Shown piece by piece: positions 1 through 8,341 of a stretch of DNA of 64,000 nucleotides (the first letter of the stretch is position 1; every line of letters begins with the position of its first letter). Made by a program: the position numbers and the translations under genes. The notes under the pieces are model-generated. The model was given only the letters and a program-made list of their open reading frames with translations, searched no databases and was not told where the DNA came from. The stretch is from Clostridium sp. (lineage in GTDB: Bacteria > Bacillota > Clostridia > Clostridiales > Clostridiaceae), in assembly GCF_021372645.1 (NCBI RefSeq), contig NZ_JAJFUC010000053.1, positions 1 to 64,000 on the forward strand, read 5' to 3'.

Positions 1-68
1 CCTTGCTCTGTTACTAATTTTATTATTTCCATCTTGTATTCTACTGAAAATTTCTTTCTTTTAGTCAT
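1..68 (-). CDS. IS3-family transposase OrfA, N-terminal fragment
   Basis: Partial reading frame of 22 codons, cut by the window edge. It begins MTKRKKFSVEYKMEIIKLV followed by TEQG. This matches the start of the HTH (Transposase_8 / InsE-like) domain of IS3-family OrfA, which binds the IS ends; OrfB would supply the DDE catalytic domain. The start is ATG at 68, preceded by AAGGATG about 10 nt upstream. Seen directly: start, SD and N-terminal sequence. Known of the family: OrfA and OrfB are normally joined by -1 frameshifting. Whether the element is intact cannot be judged here. Confidence 0.75.
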   Translation of the reverse strand, partial: MTKRKKFSVEYKMEIIKLVTEQ

Positions 69-145
69 TTGATTAACACATCCTTATCTGTACTTATTAT
101 ACATACTTTTCTATGTGTCTATCAAATAGGGTATACTCCACCTCA
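1..145 (-). mobile_element. Left-edge fragment of an IS3-family insertion sequence
   Basis: The window opens inside an insertion sequence whose transposase OrfA begins at 68 and runs off the edge. Upstream of OrfA the minus strand reads TGAGGTGGAGTATACC (revcomp of about 130-145). Its position and its TG start are what one expects of an IS3-type terminal inverted repeat, so I place the element end near 145. That boundary is inferred: the other terminus and any target duplication lie outside the window. Confidence 0.55.
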
Positions 146-223
146 ATAATCTTACTAAATTATAATTATTAATATAGTAGTAACTAATACGTTAGTAACC
201 AAAACAGAATATTAATTACTACA

Positions 224-651
224 CTATCTTATTCGTAAATTTCCTACAGTATTTCCCGCACTAATATATGCATTGATTATTTTAATACATACACTCGAAA
301 TAACATAATTAAATGCCATATAGACAATTGCACATGAAATTATAAGCATTATCTTTAATTTTATATCATTATCAATACATTTCTTTTCAACTTTATAAAC
401 TAAAGATGATGTTACTAATGTTGCTAATATACTTATCACTCTAAGTGCCATAAATCCAATATTTGAACTATCTACTCCATAATAAAAATACTTAAATGCC
501 CATACTATATCTATTGCGGTAAGAACTTGTCCTATTATTGGAGTATTTGATAATACTCCTGATACCATATCGGAAATAACTGGTATGTTACTTATCATTC
601 CTATGCTTACTAATATCAATGTTAATATTATAAGAATTATTTTTTTTTCAT
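224..651 (-). CDS. Small multi-pass membrane protein, start separated from body by an A9 tract
   Basis: Unrecognised protein of about 130-142 aa with three to four hydrophobic segments, so probably an integral membrane protein. The open frame starts at a TTG at 619 with no usable SD. A strong SD (AAAGGAG) and an ATG sit at 651-649, but that ATG is followed by nine A and then TAA. One extra A would join the ATG to the body and give MKKKIILIILTLILVSIG, a textbook positively charged signal or membrane start. The gene is therefore a recent frameshift mutant, a phase-variable gene, or one expressed by slippage on A9. No homologue is recognised and the function is unknown. It lies between the IS end and the helicase operon. 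Confidence 0.55.
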
Positions 652-766
652 TTTAATATCTCCTTTATAAAAATTATGCATAATCATTCTTTTAATATTA
701 TCTTTTAGTAAATGAAGTAAAACATCTACATCATACTTTATCACGCTAAAAATGAGATTTTATTAA

Positions 767-801
767 ATACTTATAAATAAGCACTAATTATCTATAAGTA
801 T
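767..801 (-). terminator. Possible terminator of the helicase operon
   Basis: ATACTTATA at 767-775 pairs with TATAAGTAT at 793-801 across a 17-nt loop, 24 bases past the helicase stop. The following minus-strand sequence is T-rich but has no long T run, so this is a weak terminator candidate. Confidence 0.35.
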
Positions 802-824
802 AACATTTTTCATAATACTAAATT

Positions 825-3344
825 TTATAGCATGCTAAGTTTTTCCATTATTTTTTTCTTTATATAACTATTAATTTTTAAAGATTTAATATCTAGTGCT
901 TTAAGCTCACTTCTTATTTTATCAGGCTCCTCGCTGAATATGTAATTTGATAAACTTATTGCACCTTCTCTAAATATTCCCAAATACATTAATTCTAATG
1001 TCGTCTTTTTTGATGCTCCAAATTCTAGATATAAGGAGTAATTACATAACTTTTCTATATATAACTCCCCACCATTCAATTTAAGAACTTCCTTTAATAT
1101 TTCTTGGTATGCATAAAGATATTTATTTATAGTAAATCGTATCTCTTCATTTAAAAATCCCAATCTATCTTGTATCTTTTCATTTATCTCACTGGATGTA
1201 TACTCACTTGGACTAAAATCATAAAATATTATCTCTCTAATATTCTTTTCCCTCATCCACTTGAGGCCTGTTATCTTTATTGCATTTAATTGTTTATCTG
1301 TATATTTACCATTAAAAAATATTTTATTTATTCCTCCTAGAATAATTCCAAATCTTTTATCAGCTTCTTCAAAAAATGGATTTAGCAAGAAATATAATTC
1401 TATACTATTATAATTTTTTATAAATGTATTCCATAATATATTTATTGCTACAATATCAATTCCAACTAGTCTTTTTAATAATTCTTTCGGAGCTTCATTA
1501 TTATTAATTTTTTCTGCTAAAATAGAATCTATCTCTAGAATATCATTGCTTTTATCTAAATATTTTTCCACTATATTTTGTCCATCAATTTTTTCTAAAA
1601 GTAAGATACTTTCAAGATTTTCATTACATACTATTACCTCTTTATTATTTCTATTAACTTTTATAGTCTCTTTATTTTCTATATACGACTTAAATTGGTT
1701 CAATTCTTCACTTATCATTTTATTTTTTTTAAATTCTATGTCTTCTATCTTTCTTCTTGCATAATTTGAATTATACCAATCAGATTTAAAATTAATACAA
1801 ATTATATTTCCACATAAGTCATTATTCATTCTTCCTGCCCTACCAGAAAGATTCCAAAATTCCAAATTTGATAAAAATTCCGTATTTTTCTTAGGATTAT
1901 ATATGTATATATTATTTGCTTGTACATTAATACCCTCCAGCAGAGTAGATGTACATGATATTATTTTTAATTTTCCATCCTTAGCTAAATCCTCCACTCC
2001 ATTTTTTATTATACTTGGAAGCTTGCTATAATGATATGCTACCCCACGTTGTATTAAATCAGCCAAATCGTATTCTTCACATATATATTTCTTTAAGAAG
2101 TCACTAAACTCATCTAATTCTATAATGTTTAATTTAGGAAAATTTTTCTGCTTAGCTAATTTATTTGATATTTTCCTTGTACTACTTGGTATATTACAAT
2201 ATATAATAGAATTTTCATCATTGTTAAATTTATTTATTACATATGCTATTCTATCTTCTAAACGACGAAAGCTTTTACTTCTATATTCAAAGCTGCTTAT
2301 AGTCTTATCTTTATATTTTATCTTGATATCAGAATCTTTACTATCTTCTTCTAGTGTTATTACATTCTGATTTACTGTTGATAGTTTTTCATGTCTGTAA
2401 TACGTATTTTCCAACTCAAATCTTTTAATAAATACTTCTGGATTTTCAATTAACGGACTTACAAAAAATATTTTTATATTTCTCCATAATTGTTTAGCTC
2501 TTTTTATTGTATATTCTAACAATATTCCCCTAGCACCTTCTGCTATCTGTTGAGCTTCATCAACTATTAATAAATCTAAAATCAAGTTAAACTCACTAGC
2601 ATTACTGCATAATTGATTTAATCTTTCTTGAGTCAAAATAAATATCACTTTATTTTCTACCATTTCATCATTTAGTTCAGATGAGCACGTTACAAATATT
2701 CTCTCATCTAAATTTAGGCTTACTATCTCATTTTGTATATCATTCATAACCTCATTAATTAATGCTCGTGTTGGAACTATGTACACTATTTTTCTAGTTT
2801 GTGTATTAACTAGTTGGTCTATAATTATTTTTTTCATCAAAAATGATTTTCCTATTGATGTGGGGGCTGATATACTGATATTTTTTACATTCTTTAGTGC
2901 ATTACTTGTTGATAATTGGAACCTATTTAATATTTCTTTTTTCCCCGCAAAATTCTTCGAAAAAAACTCTTTTTTATATAATTCTTCAAATAAAGAAATT
3001 CCCTTATAATGTACTAAATTTTTATCATATCCTTTTCTTTTTCTTAAAACATTTTCAAATGTAAATATAGTTAAATTTGATAATATATTATTACATTTTA
3101 TTAATATCTTATTATCTTCACTAACGCTTGATATTATAGTAGCATATCTTAAAGCCAGCTTTTGATATAAAAACTTTTCAGAAAATGACATTATATTAGC
3201 TAGCCCAAGCCCTATCTTCATTTCATCCGCATTAATTTCAGAATTAACATTTAACTTTAAAAATTCTTTCTTTATATATACTCTTGTATACTTATCTACT
3301 AACATATTGACTAATAACAAGTCTGATTCTTTTAATATAATCAT
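825..3344 (-). CDS. Ski2-like superfamily 2 helicase, putative defence protein
   Basis: 839-aa DExH/D-box ATPase expected to translocate on or unwind nucleic acid. Visible motifs: Walker A SAPTSIGKS (159-167), Ia YIVPTRALI (188-196), Walker B with DEAQ (262-265), a Ski2-type AYHYSKLP (436-443), motif V STLLEGINVQA (466-476) and motif VI NLSGRAGR (498-505). Residues 510-839 match no domain I recognise. The start overlaps the 19-bp gap after the protease gene, so the two are translationally close. It is the last gene of a three-gene unit with an MBL-fold protein and a trypsin-like protease. Known: Hachiman HamB is a helicase of this broad class, and Avs1 pairs MBL and trypsin-like proteins with a STAND ATPase. 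Inference: the helicase is the sensor or motor of a defence system. A lone repair helicase is the alternative. Confidence 0.75.
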   Translation of the reverse strand: MIILKESDLLLVNMLVDKYTRVYIKKEFLKLNVNSEINADEMKIGLGLANIMSFSEKFLYQKLALRYATIISSVSEDNKILIKCNNILSNLTIFTFENVLRKRKGYDKNLVHYKGISLFEELYKKEFFSKNFAGKKEILNRFQLSTSNALKNVKNISISAPTSIGKSFLMKKIIIDQLVNTQTRKIVYIVPTRALINEVMNDIQNEIVSLNLDERIFVTCSSELNDEMVENKVIFILTQERLNQLCSNASEFNLILDLLIVDEAQQIAEGARGILLEYTIKRAKQLWRNIKIFFVSPLIENPEVFIKRFELENTYYRHEKLSTVNQNVITLEEDSKDSDIKIKYKDKTISSFEYRSKSFRRLEDRIAYVINKFNNDENSIIYCNIPSSTRKISNKLAKQKNFPKLNIIELDEFSDFLKKYICEEYDLADLIQRGVAYHYSKLPSIIKNGVEDLAKDGKLKIISCTSTLLEGINVQANNIYIYNPKKNTEFLSNLEFWNLSGRAGRMNNDLCGNIICINFKSDWYNSNYARRKIEDIEFKKNKMISEELNQFKSYIENKETIKVNRNNKEVIVCNENLESILLLEKIDGQNIVEKYLDKSNDILEIDSILAEKINNNEAPKELLKRLVGIDIVAINILWNTFIKNYNSIELYFLLNPFFEEADKRFGIILGGINKIFFNGKYTDKQLNAIKITGLKWMREKNIREIIFYDFSPSEYTSSEINEKIQDRLGFLNEEIRFTINKYLYAYQEILKEVLKLNGGELYIEKLCNYSLYLEFGASKKTTLELMYLGIFREGAISLSNYIFSEEPDKIRSELKALDIKSLKINSYIKKKIMEKLSML

Positions 3345-3363
3345 TATATAACACCCATTATTT

Positions 3364-4848
3364 CTAAATATTTTCTATAGTTCTTATATCTGATATTGGC
3401 AATACAAATAAATTTACATTTATATCTCCTATGTTATTACTTAATCTTACTAATCCATTATATTTATTCTCATCATCAGTGATTTTTTTCGTAAACGTAT
3501 CTGTAAAATATTTAATTATTCTTTTTTCATTATTTATTATACAAGGAATATTTTCATATATTTTGCTATTATATACAACTAATGCAGTTATATCAATATC
3601 AACATTCCCCTTATACTCATTTCTAGTTATCCTCCCAATTTCTACTTGTGATTTGTAATCTAAACACTCAACTGCTTTTCCATCCCATTCTATTCCTGTG
3701 AGTTCCACAAAGTTATTCTTGTCTCTTATCCCTATGGAATTTATTAAATTTTCTAAAGAGAGAAATAAATCTTCATAAACTGAGATGATTGGAATTAATA
3801 ACTTAATTCCTTTTTCACCTTTTTTAAAATATATATCCTCTTCATAATATTGGCACTCCTTTTCTACTAAAACTTTTCCTATTTTAGGAGCATTAATAAT
3901 TCCTTCTGATAACATCCACAATATAATATAAGCACTATTAAAATTGCAATTCATTCTGGCTTTAACTTTCTCTATTCTTTTATGCATATTTTCTATATAC
4001 TTTATACTAGGTAACTCATTATTTTCTAAAGAATATCTTTCATCATAAGTCAAAGCATATTCTCCTATTGCATTGTTTATCTCATCTAAATATTTTTTTG
4101 TATTTATAGTTCCATGTCCTTCCACCTTAAAAAAACTTATCCTAAAATCTATATTTTCATTTTCAAACTCATGGAATGAATGATAATATAGTTCATTACA
4201 TAGCTTCTCATTTTCTATCAATCTTTTACTCAATTGTAACGAAAACTGTTTTTGAGGAATGTTTTCTATCAGCTCCATTCTATTGTGTTCTACTAGATAA
4301 TTTATTATTTTATTAAACGAAATGACCTTGATTCTTGTTTTCACACCATCTCCACCATAATTTCTTATAGCCATCCCAAGTATATATTTTCCCGAATAAA
4401 CCGCTCCACCCGATACTCCATTCCATTTAGCTCTATCCTCCTGATTTTCAATCATGAATAGATTATCTCCAATCTCCCCGTTTAAATCATCATATTTTTC
4501 AAGTTTAAGTTGAACTCCTACTACCTCCCCCGTCTCTTTATTGTATTTATATCCATAGGCAAATAATTTTTCCTCTGTTATACACTCTGTTGATATTTCT
4601 GGTATGTAGCTTATAGGAATTTCCTCTGTTAATATAATTTCTGCTAAATCCAAATCTGGGATTCTATTAACCGATTCAAAAAAGTATTTTTTCCCAAAAT
4701 CATTCCTATATTCTACATAGCAATCATCATAGCTAGTTAGCTCTTTAAAATTGTGATTTGCTGTATATAATATATTTTTTTTAATAAGAAATGCCGTTCC
4801 TAAAACTTTTTCAGCCTTGAACAACTTACATACAAATGAATAATCCAT
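3364..4848 (-). CDS. Trypsin-like serine protease with large unassigned C-terminal region
   Basis: 494 aa. The N-terminal ~190 residues look like a chymotrypsin-fold protease: His32 in TANHNF, Asp67 in DLDLA, and Ser146 in GVSGGAV form a complete catalytic triad in the right order and spacing. There is no signal peptide, so it should act in the cytoplasm. Residues ~200-490 are unassigned: an alpha-helical stretch (~215-375) followed by a beta-rich end. It sits 12 bp after the MBL gene and 19 bp before the helicase. In Avs1-type systems a cytoplasmic trypsin-like protein pairs with an MBL protein, which supports an effector role. The C-terminal part could be an adaptor to the helicase, in the position HamA has in Hachiman. 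That is inference; I see no convincing HamA nuclease motif. Confidence 0.72.
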   Translation of the reverse strand: MDYSFVCKLFKAEKVLGTAFLIKKNILYTANHNFKELTSYDDCYVEYRNDFGKKYFFESVNRIPDLDLAEIILTEEIPISYIPEISTECITEEKLFAYGYKYNKETGEVVGVQLKLEKYDDLNGEIGDNLFMIENQEDRAKWNGVSGGAVYSGKYILGMAIRNYGGDGVKTRIKVISFNKIINYLVEHNRMELIENIPQKQFSLQLSKRLIENEKLCNELYYHSFHEFENENIDFRISFFKVEGHGTINTKKYLDEINNAIGEYALTYDERYSLENNELPSIKYIENMHKRIEKVKARMNCNFNSAYIILWMLSEGIINAPKIGKVLVEKECQYYEEDIYFKKGEKGIKLLIPIISVYEDLFLSLENLINSIGIRDKNNFVELTGIEWDGKAVECLDYKSQVEIGRITRNEYKGNVDIDITALVVYNSKIYENIPCIINNEKRIIKYFTDTFTKKITDDENKYNGLVRLSNNIGDINVNLFVLPISDIRTIENI

Positions 4849-4860
4849 ATCTTGTCCTTC

Positions 4861-6039
4861 CTATATGTTTATATTGAGTATTTCTTCGCTTTCCGCAGAA
4901 GCTGGCATATTAATGATATATTTATACTTTTCTTTAAGTTGAATTTTATCTAGCTCTCGTAATATTTCACAATTTCTATAATTAAATAAAATTTCTTTCA
5001 TACTAGTTTGCTTAACTATTACTTTGCATAAGCATTCTAGGTTTGGATGATTATACCTATCTCCATTAGTAGATATAACATATTTTTTCGAACTAAATAA
5101 ATCAAAAAATTTTGAAGAAATATTGTATTTGCTACCATGATGACTTAATTTAACCAAATCAAAATCAATCTTTTTCAACTCATTATCTTCTACATATTTC
5201 CCAAGGCTCTTCTTAATATCGCTCGAATTAGAATCTCCTAAAAATAACATTTTCTTTCCTCCCACTTCTATAAAAAAAGCTATTGAAGCATTATTAGCTG
5301 GATTTGACTTGTTAAATTCTAGTTTTGCTAACTCTTCTATTTGTATTTCTCCTATACAACAATCTTCATCAAAAACCTCACTACTATCTTCGCTATTTAT
5401 ATAGTAATTGTAGAATTTATTCATTGTTTTATTATCAATAACTAGACCATCACTCTCTATTTCTAACTCATCACACCACTCTTCAAAAAGTTTGTTTATT
5501 CTTTGGGACTTAGGAGATAATAGCACAAACTTTATTGAATCATTAATAGGATACACTTCTTTGTAGAGCTGTTTTTCACATTGTACAACAACTTCATCCT
5601 TATTCCAAACATCTCGGTGCTTACTTTTTAAGATGTAATTCGCTAAAATCTTTGCGCTCTCATATGATACTTCTTCATCAAAAATGCTCTTATTAGACTC
5701 TTCTTTTTCGTTTGACTCTAAGACTATATCATGTTTATATTTTCCTTCAGTAATTTTATATAAATCATTAAACCATATATTACCAATATCGATTTTTTGC
5801 ATAATCTCTTTATCTTTAAACAGCTCTACCGCTCCACCTATATGGTCATCATCTATATGAGTAAGTACTATCAAATCAATCTTTTTAATAGACTCTAACT
5901 CTTTCTTTATAAAATTTTTATATGTATCTACTAACCCACAGTCAATCAGGATATTATACTCTTCCTTATCTTGTGATATTGTTAATAAAAAACTTTCCCC
6001 ATAACTCGCTGGAAAACACTTAATTGCAACACTACACAT
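4861..6039 (-). CDS. Metallo-beta-lactamase-fold hydrolase (ComEC/Rec2-like)
   Basis: 392 aa, first gene of the operon. Metal-binding motifs are intact: THIDDDHIGG (60-69), a later Asp in FLGDSN, and SHHGS. These match the MBL branch related to the ComEC C-terminal domain, which acts on nucleic acid or phosphoester substrates. There are no membrane segments, unlike ComEC itself. The SD AGGAAGG lies just before the ATG. MBL proteins of this type head the Avs1 defence operons, so the likely role is as effector nuclease or hydrolase. A substrate cannot be named from sequence. The insert between the HxDDDH and GDS motifs is unusually long and acidic. Confidence 0.75.
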   Translation of the reverse strand: MCSVAIKCFPASYGESFLLTISQDKEEYNILIDCGLVDTYKNFIKKELESIKKIDLIVLTHIDDDHIGGAVELFKDKEIMQKIDIGNIWFNDLYKITEGKYKHDIVLESNEKEESNKSIFDEEVSYESAKILANYILKSKHRDVWNKDEVVVQCEKQLYKEVYPINDSIKFVLLSPKSQRINKLFEEWCDELEIESDGLVIDNKTMNKFYNYYINSEDSSEVFDEDCCIGEIQIEELAKLEFNKSNPANNASIAFFIEVGGKKMLFLGDSNSSDIKKSLGKYVEDNELKKIDFDLVKLSHHGSKYNISSKFFDLFSSKKYVISTNGDRYNHPNLECLCKVIVKQTSMKEILFNYRNCEILRELDKIQLKEKYKYIINMPASAESEEILNINI

Positions 6040-6077
6040 TTTTACTACCTTCCTACAATTCTTATATTTTTATATTT

Positions 6078-6105
6078 ATTATAGCATAAATAGTATATTA
6101 TTGAA
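6078..6105 (-). promoter_or_regulatory. Candidate promoter of the MBL-protease-helicase operon
   Basis: On the minus strand TGCTATAAT (6086-6078) is an extended -10 element. TTCAAT (6105-6100) lies 16 bp upstream as a weak -35. It sits about 40 bp before the MBL start codon. This is a pattern match only. Confidence 0.45.
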
Positions 6106-6258
6106 TTATTTTGTAACTACTTAAAACTTTTCCAATAAAAATACTTCACTATTCCACCTATTAATAATTACTAAATACCTCGTTGCAATTCTTACTAAAA
6201 ATTTAATCACTAAAAAATATAATTATTATATAACTTTCTAGTTGTTTAGAAACAAAAT

Positions 6259-6317
6259 ATTAGCACCAAATTTAACTATATAACTATTACTGTTATATAC
6301 CTAAAATTGGTGCTAAT
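6259..6317 (-). terminator. Long hairpin, probable terminator of the 334-aa gene
   Basis: ATTAGCACCAA (6259-6269) pairs perfectly with TTGGTGCTAAT (6307-6317). A second inner stem, TATATAAC with GTTATATA, extends it. A T-rich run follows on both strands, so it may end transcription in either direction. It lies ~95 bases past the stop of the 6411-7415 gene and insulates it from the MBL operon. The remaining ~150 bases on the MBL side show nothing beyond the promoter. Confidence 0.6.
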
Positions 6318-6410
6318 CTATAATTTTTCATCTCAAAATTTATTATATATTTTCTAAAAATACATTACATTTATTATTTTGCACTAGCTACAATGACCTT
6401 AAAACATAAA

Positions 6411-7415
6411 TTAATTACTAACTTTTTTAGGTGCTTCTTTAATTTGTTTTCTAGTCTTAGATGAAATAACAGTTTTAGCAACTTCTTTTCCATCTTCAAT
6501 ATAATTGTCTTTTGCTCTAGTTCCTTCTTTAATTTTCTCTTTTTCTATTAAATCATCATATAAGGGAATTACTAATTCATCCAATTCATCTAAAAACTTA
6601 GCATCCACATCAATTGCTTTTATCTCTATTTTAGAATAAATACTATCTAAGATAGATTGATTTAAATTTGATTTTAACTCCATTGCCCTACGTTTTCCTA
6701 ATTCCTTAATAACAAATTCCTTAGATGAAGTAATGTTATACGCAAAAAAGCTTGAATATATTCCATGCATTTTAAACTTATAGTTTAAATTTTTATAGAA
6801 TGCCATTCTTAGAGTTGTATTTTTCAGCTTATATAAATCTTTAAGATTATCTATCTTCATTCCTTCCATGGTTTGGTTTTGCAATTCTATGAATAAAGCT
6901 TTTTCTTCTTGAGTTGCTTCTCTTGTTTCTATATCATATAAACCTTCTTTTTTAGGTGTTCCATCTTCATTATTCTCAAGAAATACTTGTACATTTATAA
7001 ATAAAATATATTCTAACAATATTAATCCTTTACTTTTCAAACCATTTAATGCTCTTTTTATATATCCAGAATTAGTATTATTAGTTAAAGATAATATCTC
7101 CGACACAATATCTTCTTCAATATTCAATGTATAGGCAATGTCTTCAATGTTGTAGAAATAATTATTATTAACCATTCCGCAATCCCCCATTAAATTACGC
7201 GTAGTAATTATTATATTATTCCTATTAGCTCTAGCTAATTTATCTAACACCAATAACTGAATATCATTTTGTAATTGACTCTGTGATAGTTGGTTAATTA
7301 TTTGCATTTGTGTATATATTTCTTTTATTATATATTTGCCTCGAGATTTTCGTAGCTTAGAATATTTGCAATATACAGCTAATTCCTCAAATTGCCCCTT
7401 TTTGCCATTCGACAT
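6411..7415 (-). CDS. Unrecognised 334-aa protein, plasmid- or phage-like
   Basis: I do not recognise this protein. It is soluble, lysine-rich and mostly helical, with a basic N-terminus and a very charged C-terminal ~60 residues. The segment around residues 100-140 (NIEEDIVSEILSL followed by SGYIKRALNGLKSKGLI) resembles a winged-helix-like stretch as found in plasmid or phage replication and partition proteins, but no diagnostic motif is present. The SD is weak. It is preceded by two mini-ORFs (7455-7520 and 7616-7678) and, divergently, by a promoter-terminator pair, a layout reminiscent of plasmid replication control. DNA-binding or replication function is a guess. Confidence 0.55.
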   Translation of the reverse strand: MSNGKKGQFEELAVYCKYSKLRKSRGKYIIKEIYTQMQIINQLSQSQLQNDIQLLVLDKLARANRNNIIITTRNLMGDCGMVNNNYFYNIEDIAYTLNIEEDIVSEILSLTNNTNSGYIKRALNGLKSKGLILLEYILFINVQVFLENNEDGTPKKEGLYDIETREATQEEKALFIELQNQTMEGMKIDNLKDLYKLKNTTLRMAFYKNLNYKFKMHGIYSSFFAYNITSSKEFVIKELGKRRAMELKSNLNQSILDSIYSKIEIKAIDVDAKFLDELDELVIPLYDDLIEKEKIKEGTRAKDNYIEDGKEVAKTVISSKTRKQIKEAPKKVSN

Positions 7416-7454
7416 TCCAGAATAGTATTTGTTAAATAACCTTAAATCACATAG

Positions 7455-7520
7455 CTATTTATACGTATATTCCTTATTTAATTCTAATTTCTTTAATACT
7501 TCTAAATTAATCTTATCCAT
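7455..7520 (-). CDS. 21-aa mini-ORF with strong SD
   Basis: MDKINLEVLKKLELNKEY followed by TYK and a stop. A strong SD, GAAGGAG, sits 9 nt before the ATG. It ends 39 bases upstream of the 334-aa gene on the same strand. It may be a leader peptide for that gene or the surviving 5' end of a truncated gene. The SD and spacing are seen directly; the function is unknown. Confidence 0.4.
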   Translation of the reverse strand: MDKINLEVLKKLELNKEYTYK

Positions 7521-7615
7521 TTTTATTTCTCCTTCGTAAATTTAATAATTTTATCTTTTGTAAATATTAGTTTTGAAGAGAGTATATAACTCATCATCAA
7601 CTTCTTGACTTAATT

Positions 7616-7678
7616 TTAACTACTATCCATATAACTCCACGGCCTTAGTCTTTCTTTGTAAATCACTTGTTTCCCCAT
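7616..7678 (-). CDS. 20-aa mini-ORF with SD, probable remnant
   Basis: MGKQVIYKERLRPWSYMDSS then stop, with AGAAAGGA about 9 nt before the ATG. In the next frame the reading continues as LKLSQEVDDELYTLF, then KTNIYKR and stop. The pair therefore looks like a short gene broken by a one-base frameshift. It lies upstream of the other mini-ORF and the 334-aa gene, in the same direction. Confidence 0.35.
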   Translation of the reverse strand: MGKQVIYKERLRPWSYMDSS

Positions 7679-7725
7679 TATCTTATTTCCTTTCTAAAAT
7701 AATTCTTAACGTTAAATAATTTTAC

Positions 7726-7754
7726 TTGACAGTAAGTTAGTATTAACTTATTAT
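7726..7754 (+). promoter_or_regulatory. Near-consensus plus-strand promoter with operator-like dyad
   Basis: TTGACA (7726-7731), 17-bp spacer, TATTAT (7749-7754). The spacer contains AAGTTA (7734-7739) and TAACTT (7744-7749), a dyad that would suit a repressor. It points away from the mini-ORFs into a stretch with no protein gene, where a terminator hairpin follows ~120 bases on. Confidence 0.6.
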
Positions 7755-7760
7755 ATATAA

Positions 7761-7905
7761 TATAGGATATAATTGAGATATCGTATGAACTAGCCAAGTA
7801 AAATCTAATATAACATAATTTAAAGCATTACTCAAAGTTCAAATATGGTTAAATTTAGATATTATTCACGTTTAGATATAAACATCTTTTTATATCTATT
7901 TTTTT
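7761..7905 (+). ncRNA. Candidate ~145-nt small RNA
   Basis: The segment runs from the expected start of the 7726-7754 promoter to a Rho-independent terminator: TAGATATAAA (7873-7882), 6-nt loop, TTTATATCTA (7889-7898), then seven T. The only ATG frame (7845) lacks an SD and runs through the terminator, so a non-coding transcript is the simplest reading. If the minus-strand unit starts far enough upstream, this RNA would be antisense to its leader, as in plasmid copy-number control. The existence of the RNA is inferred from promoter and terminator only. Confidence 0.4.
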
Positions 7906-8307
7906 GTTCTATTTACTTCCATTTTCTCCAGAATAACATATCTATTGATATACATTTTTCAATATAAAATCTTGGTTTTAAGATATCTTCGTTTACGATA
8001 AATCGCTAGTATTTACTTAACTATTTCAATTATTCAAAATGTATGTAATAGTAACTTTTTTTTACAATTTGTGTATGTTTATGTACTCAACCATAAAATT
8101 TGAACAATATATTTTTATCGTCAATAAATTTTCAATGGTGTAATTATCAAGGTGTGAACGCCTCATATCAACTACGTAGAACTTTTCAAAACGTAACCAA
8201 GAGCCCCTATAAGCTTTTAACAGACCAAAAACTAGTCAAATTATAAATGTTCTTATATACTATCTTAAAACGAAAACAATAGTAATTTTAAGTTTTAAAA
8301 CAAAAGA
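7906..8307. other. Gene-free stretch
   Basis: About 400 bases with no supported gene on either strand. It holds only small dyads such as CTACGTAG near 8174 and GGTG-TGAA-CGCC near 8151. AT content is like that of the neighbours. I see no repeat array or origin-like iterons. Confidence 0.5.
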
Positions 8308-8333
8308 GAAGAGGATAAACACTACTCCTCTTC
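8308..8333 (-). terminator. Terminator of the Ntn-hydrolase / membrane-protein unit
   Basis: GAAGAGGA (8308-8315) pairs with TCCTCTTC (8326-8333). The minus strand continues TCTTTTGTTTT. It lies 9 bases past the stop of the membrane protein. Confidence 0.7.
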
Positions 8334-8341
8334 AATATTAC

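Noticed and set aside
3364-4260. Naming the protease C-terminal part HamA (DUF1837)
   Set aside because: Only position and size agree; I see no catalytic signature.
7845-7967. Plus-strand 40-codon frame inside the candidate small RNA
   Set aside because: No SD and it passes through the terminator hairpin and T run.
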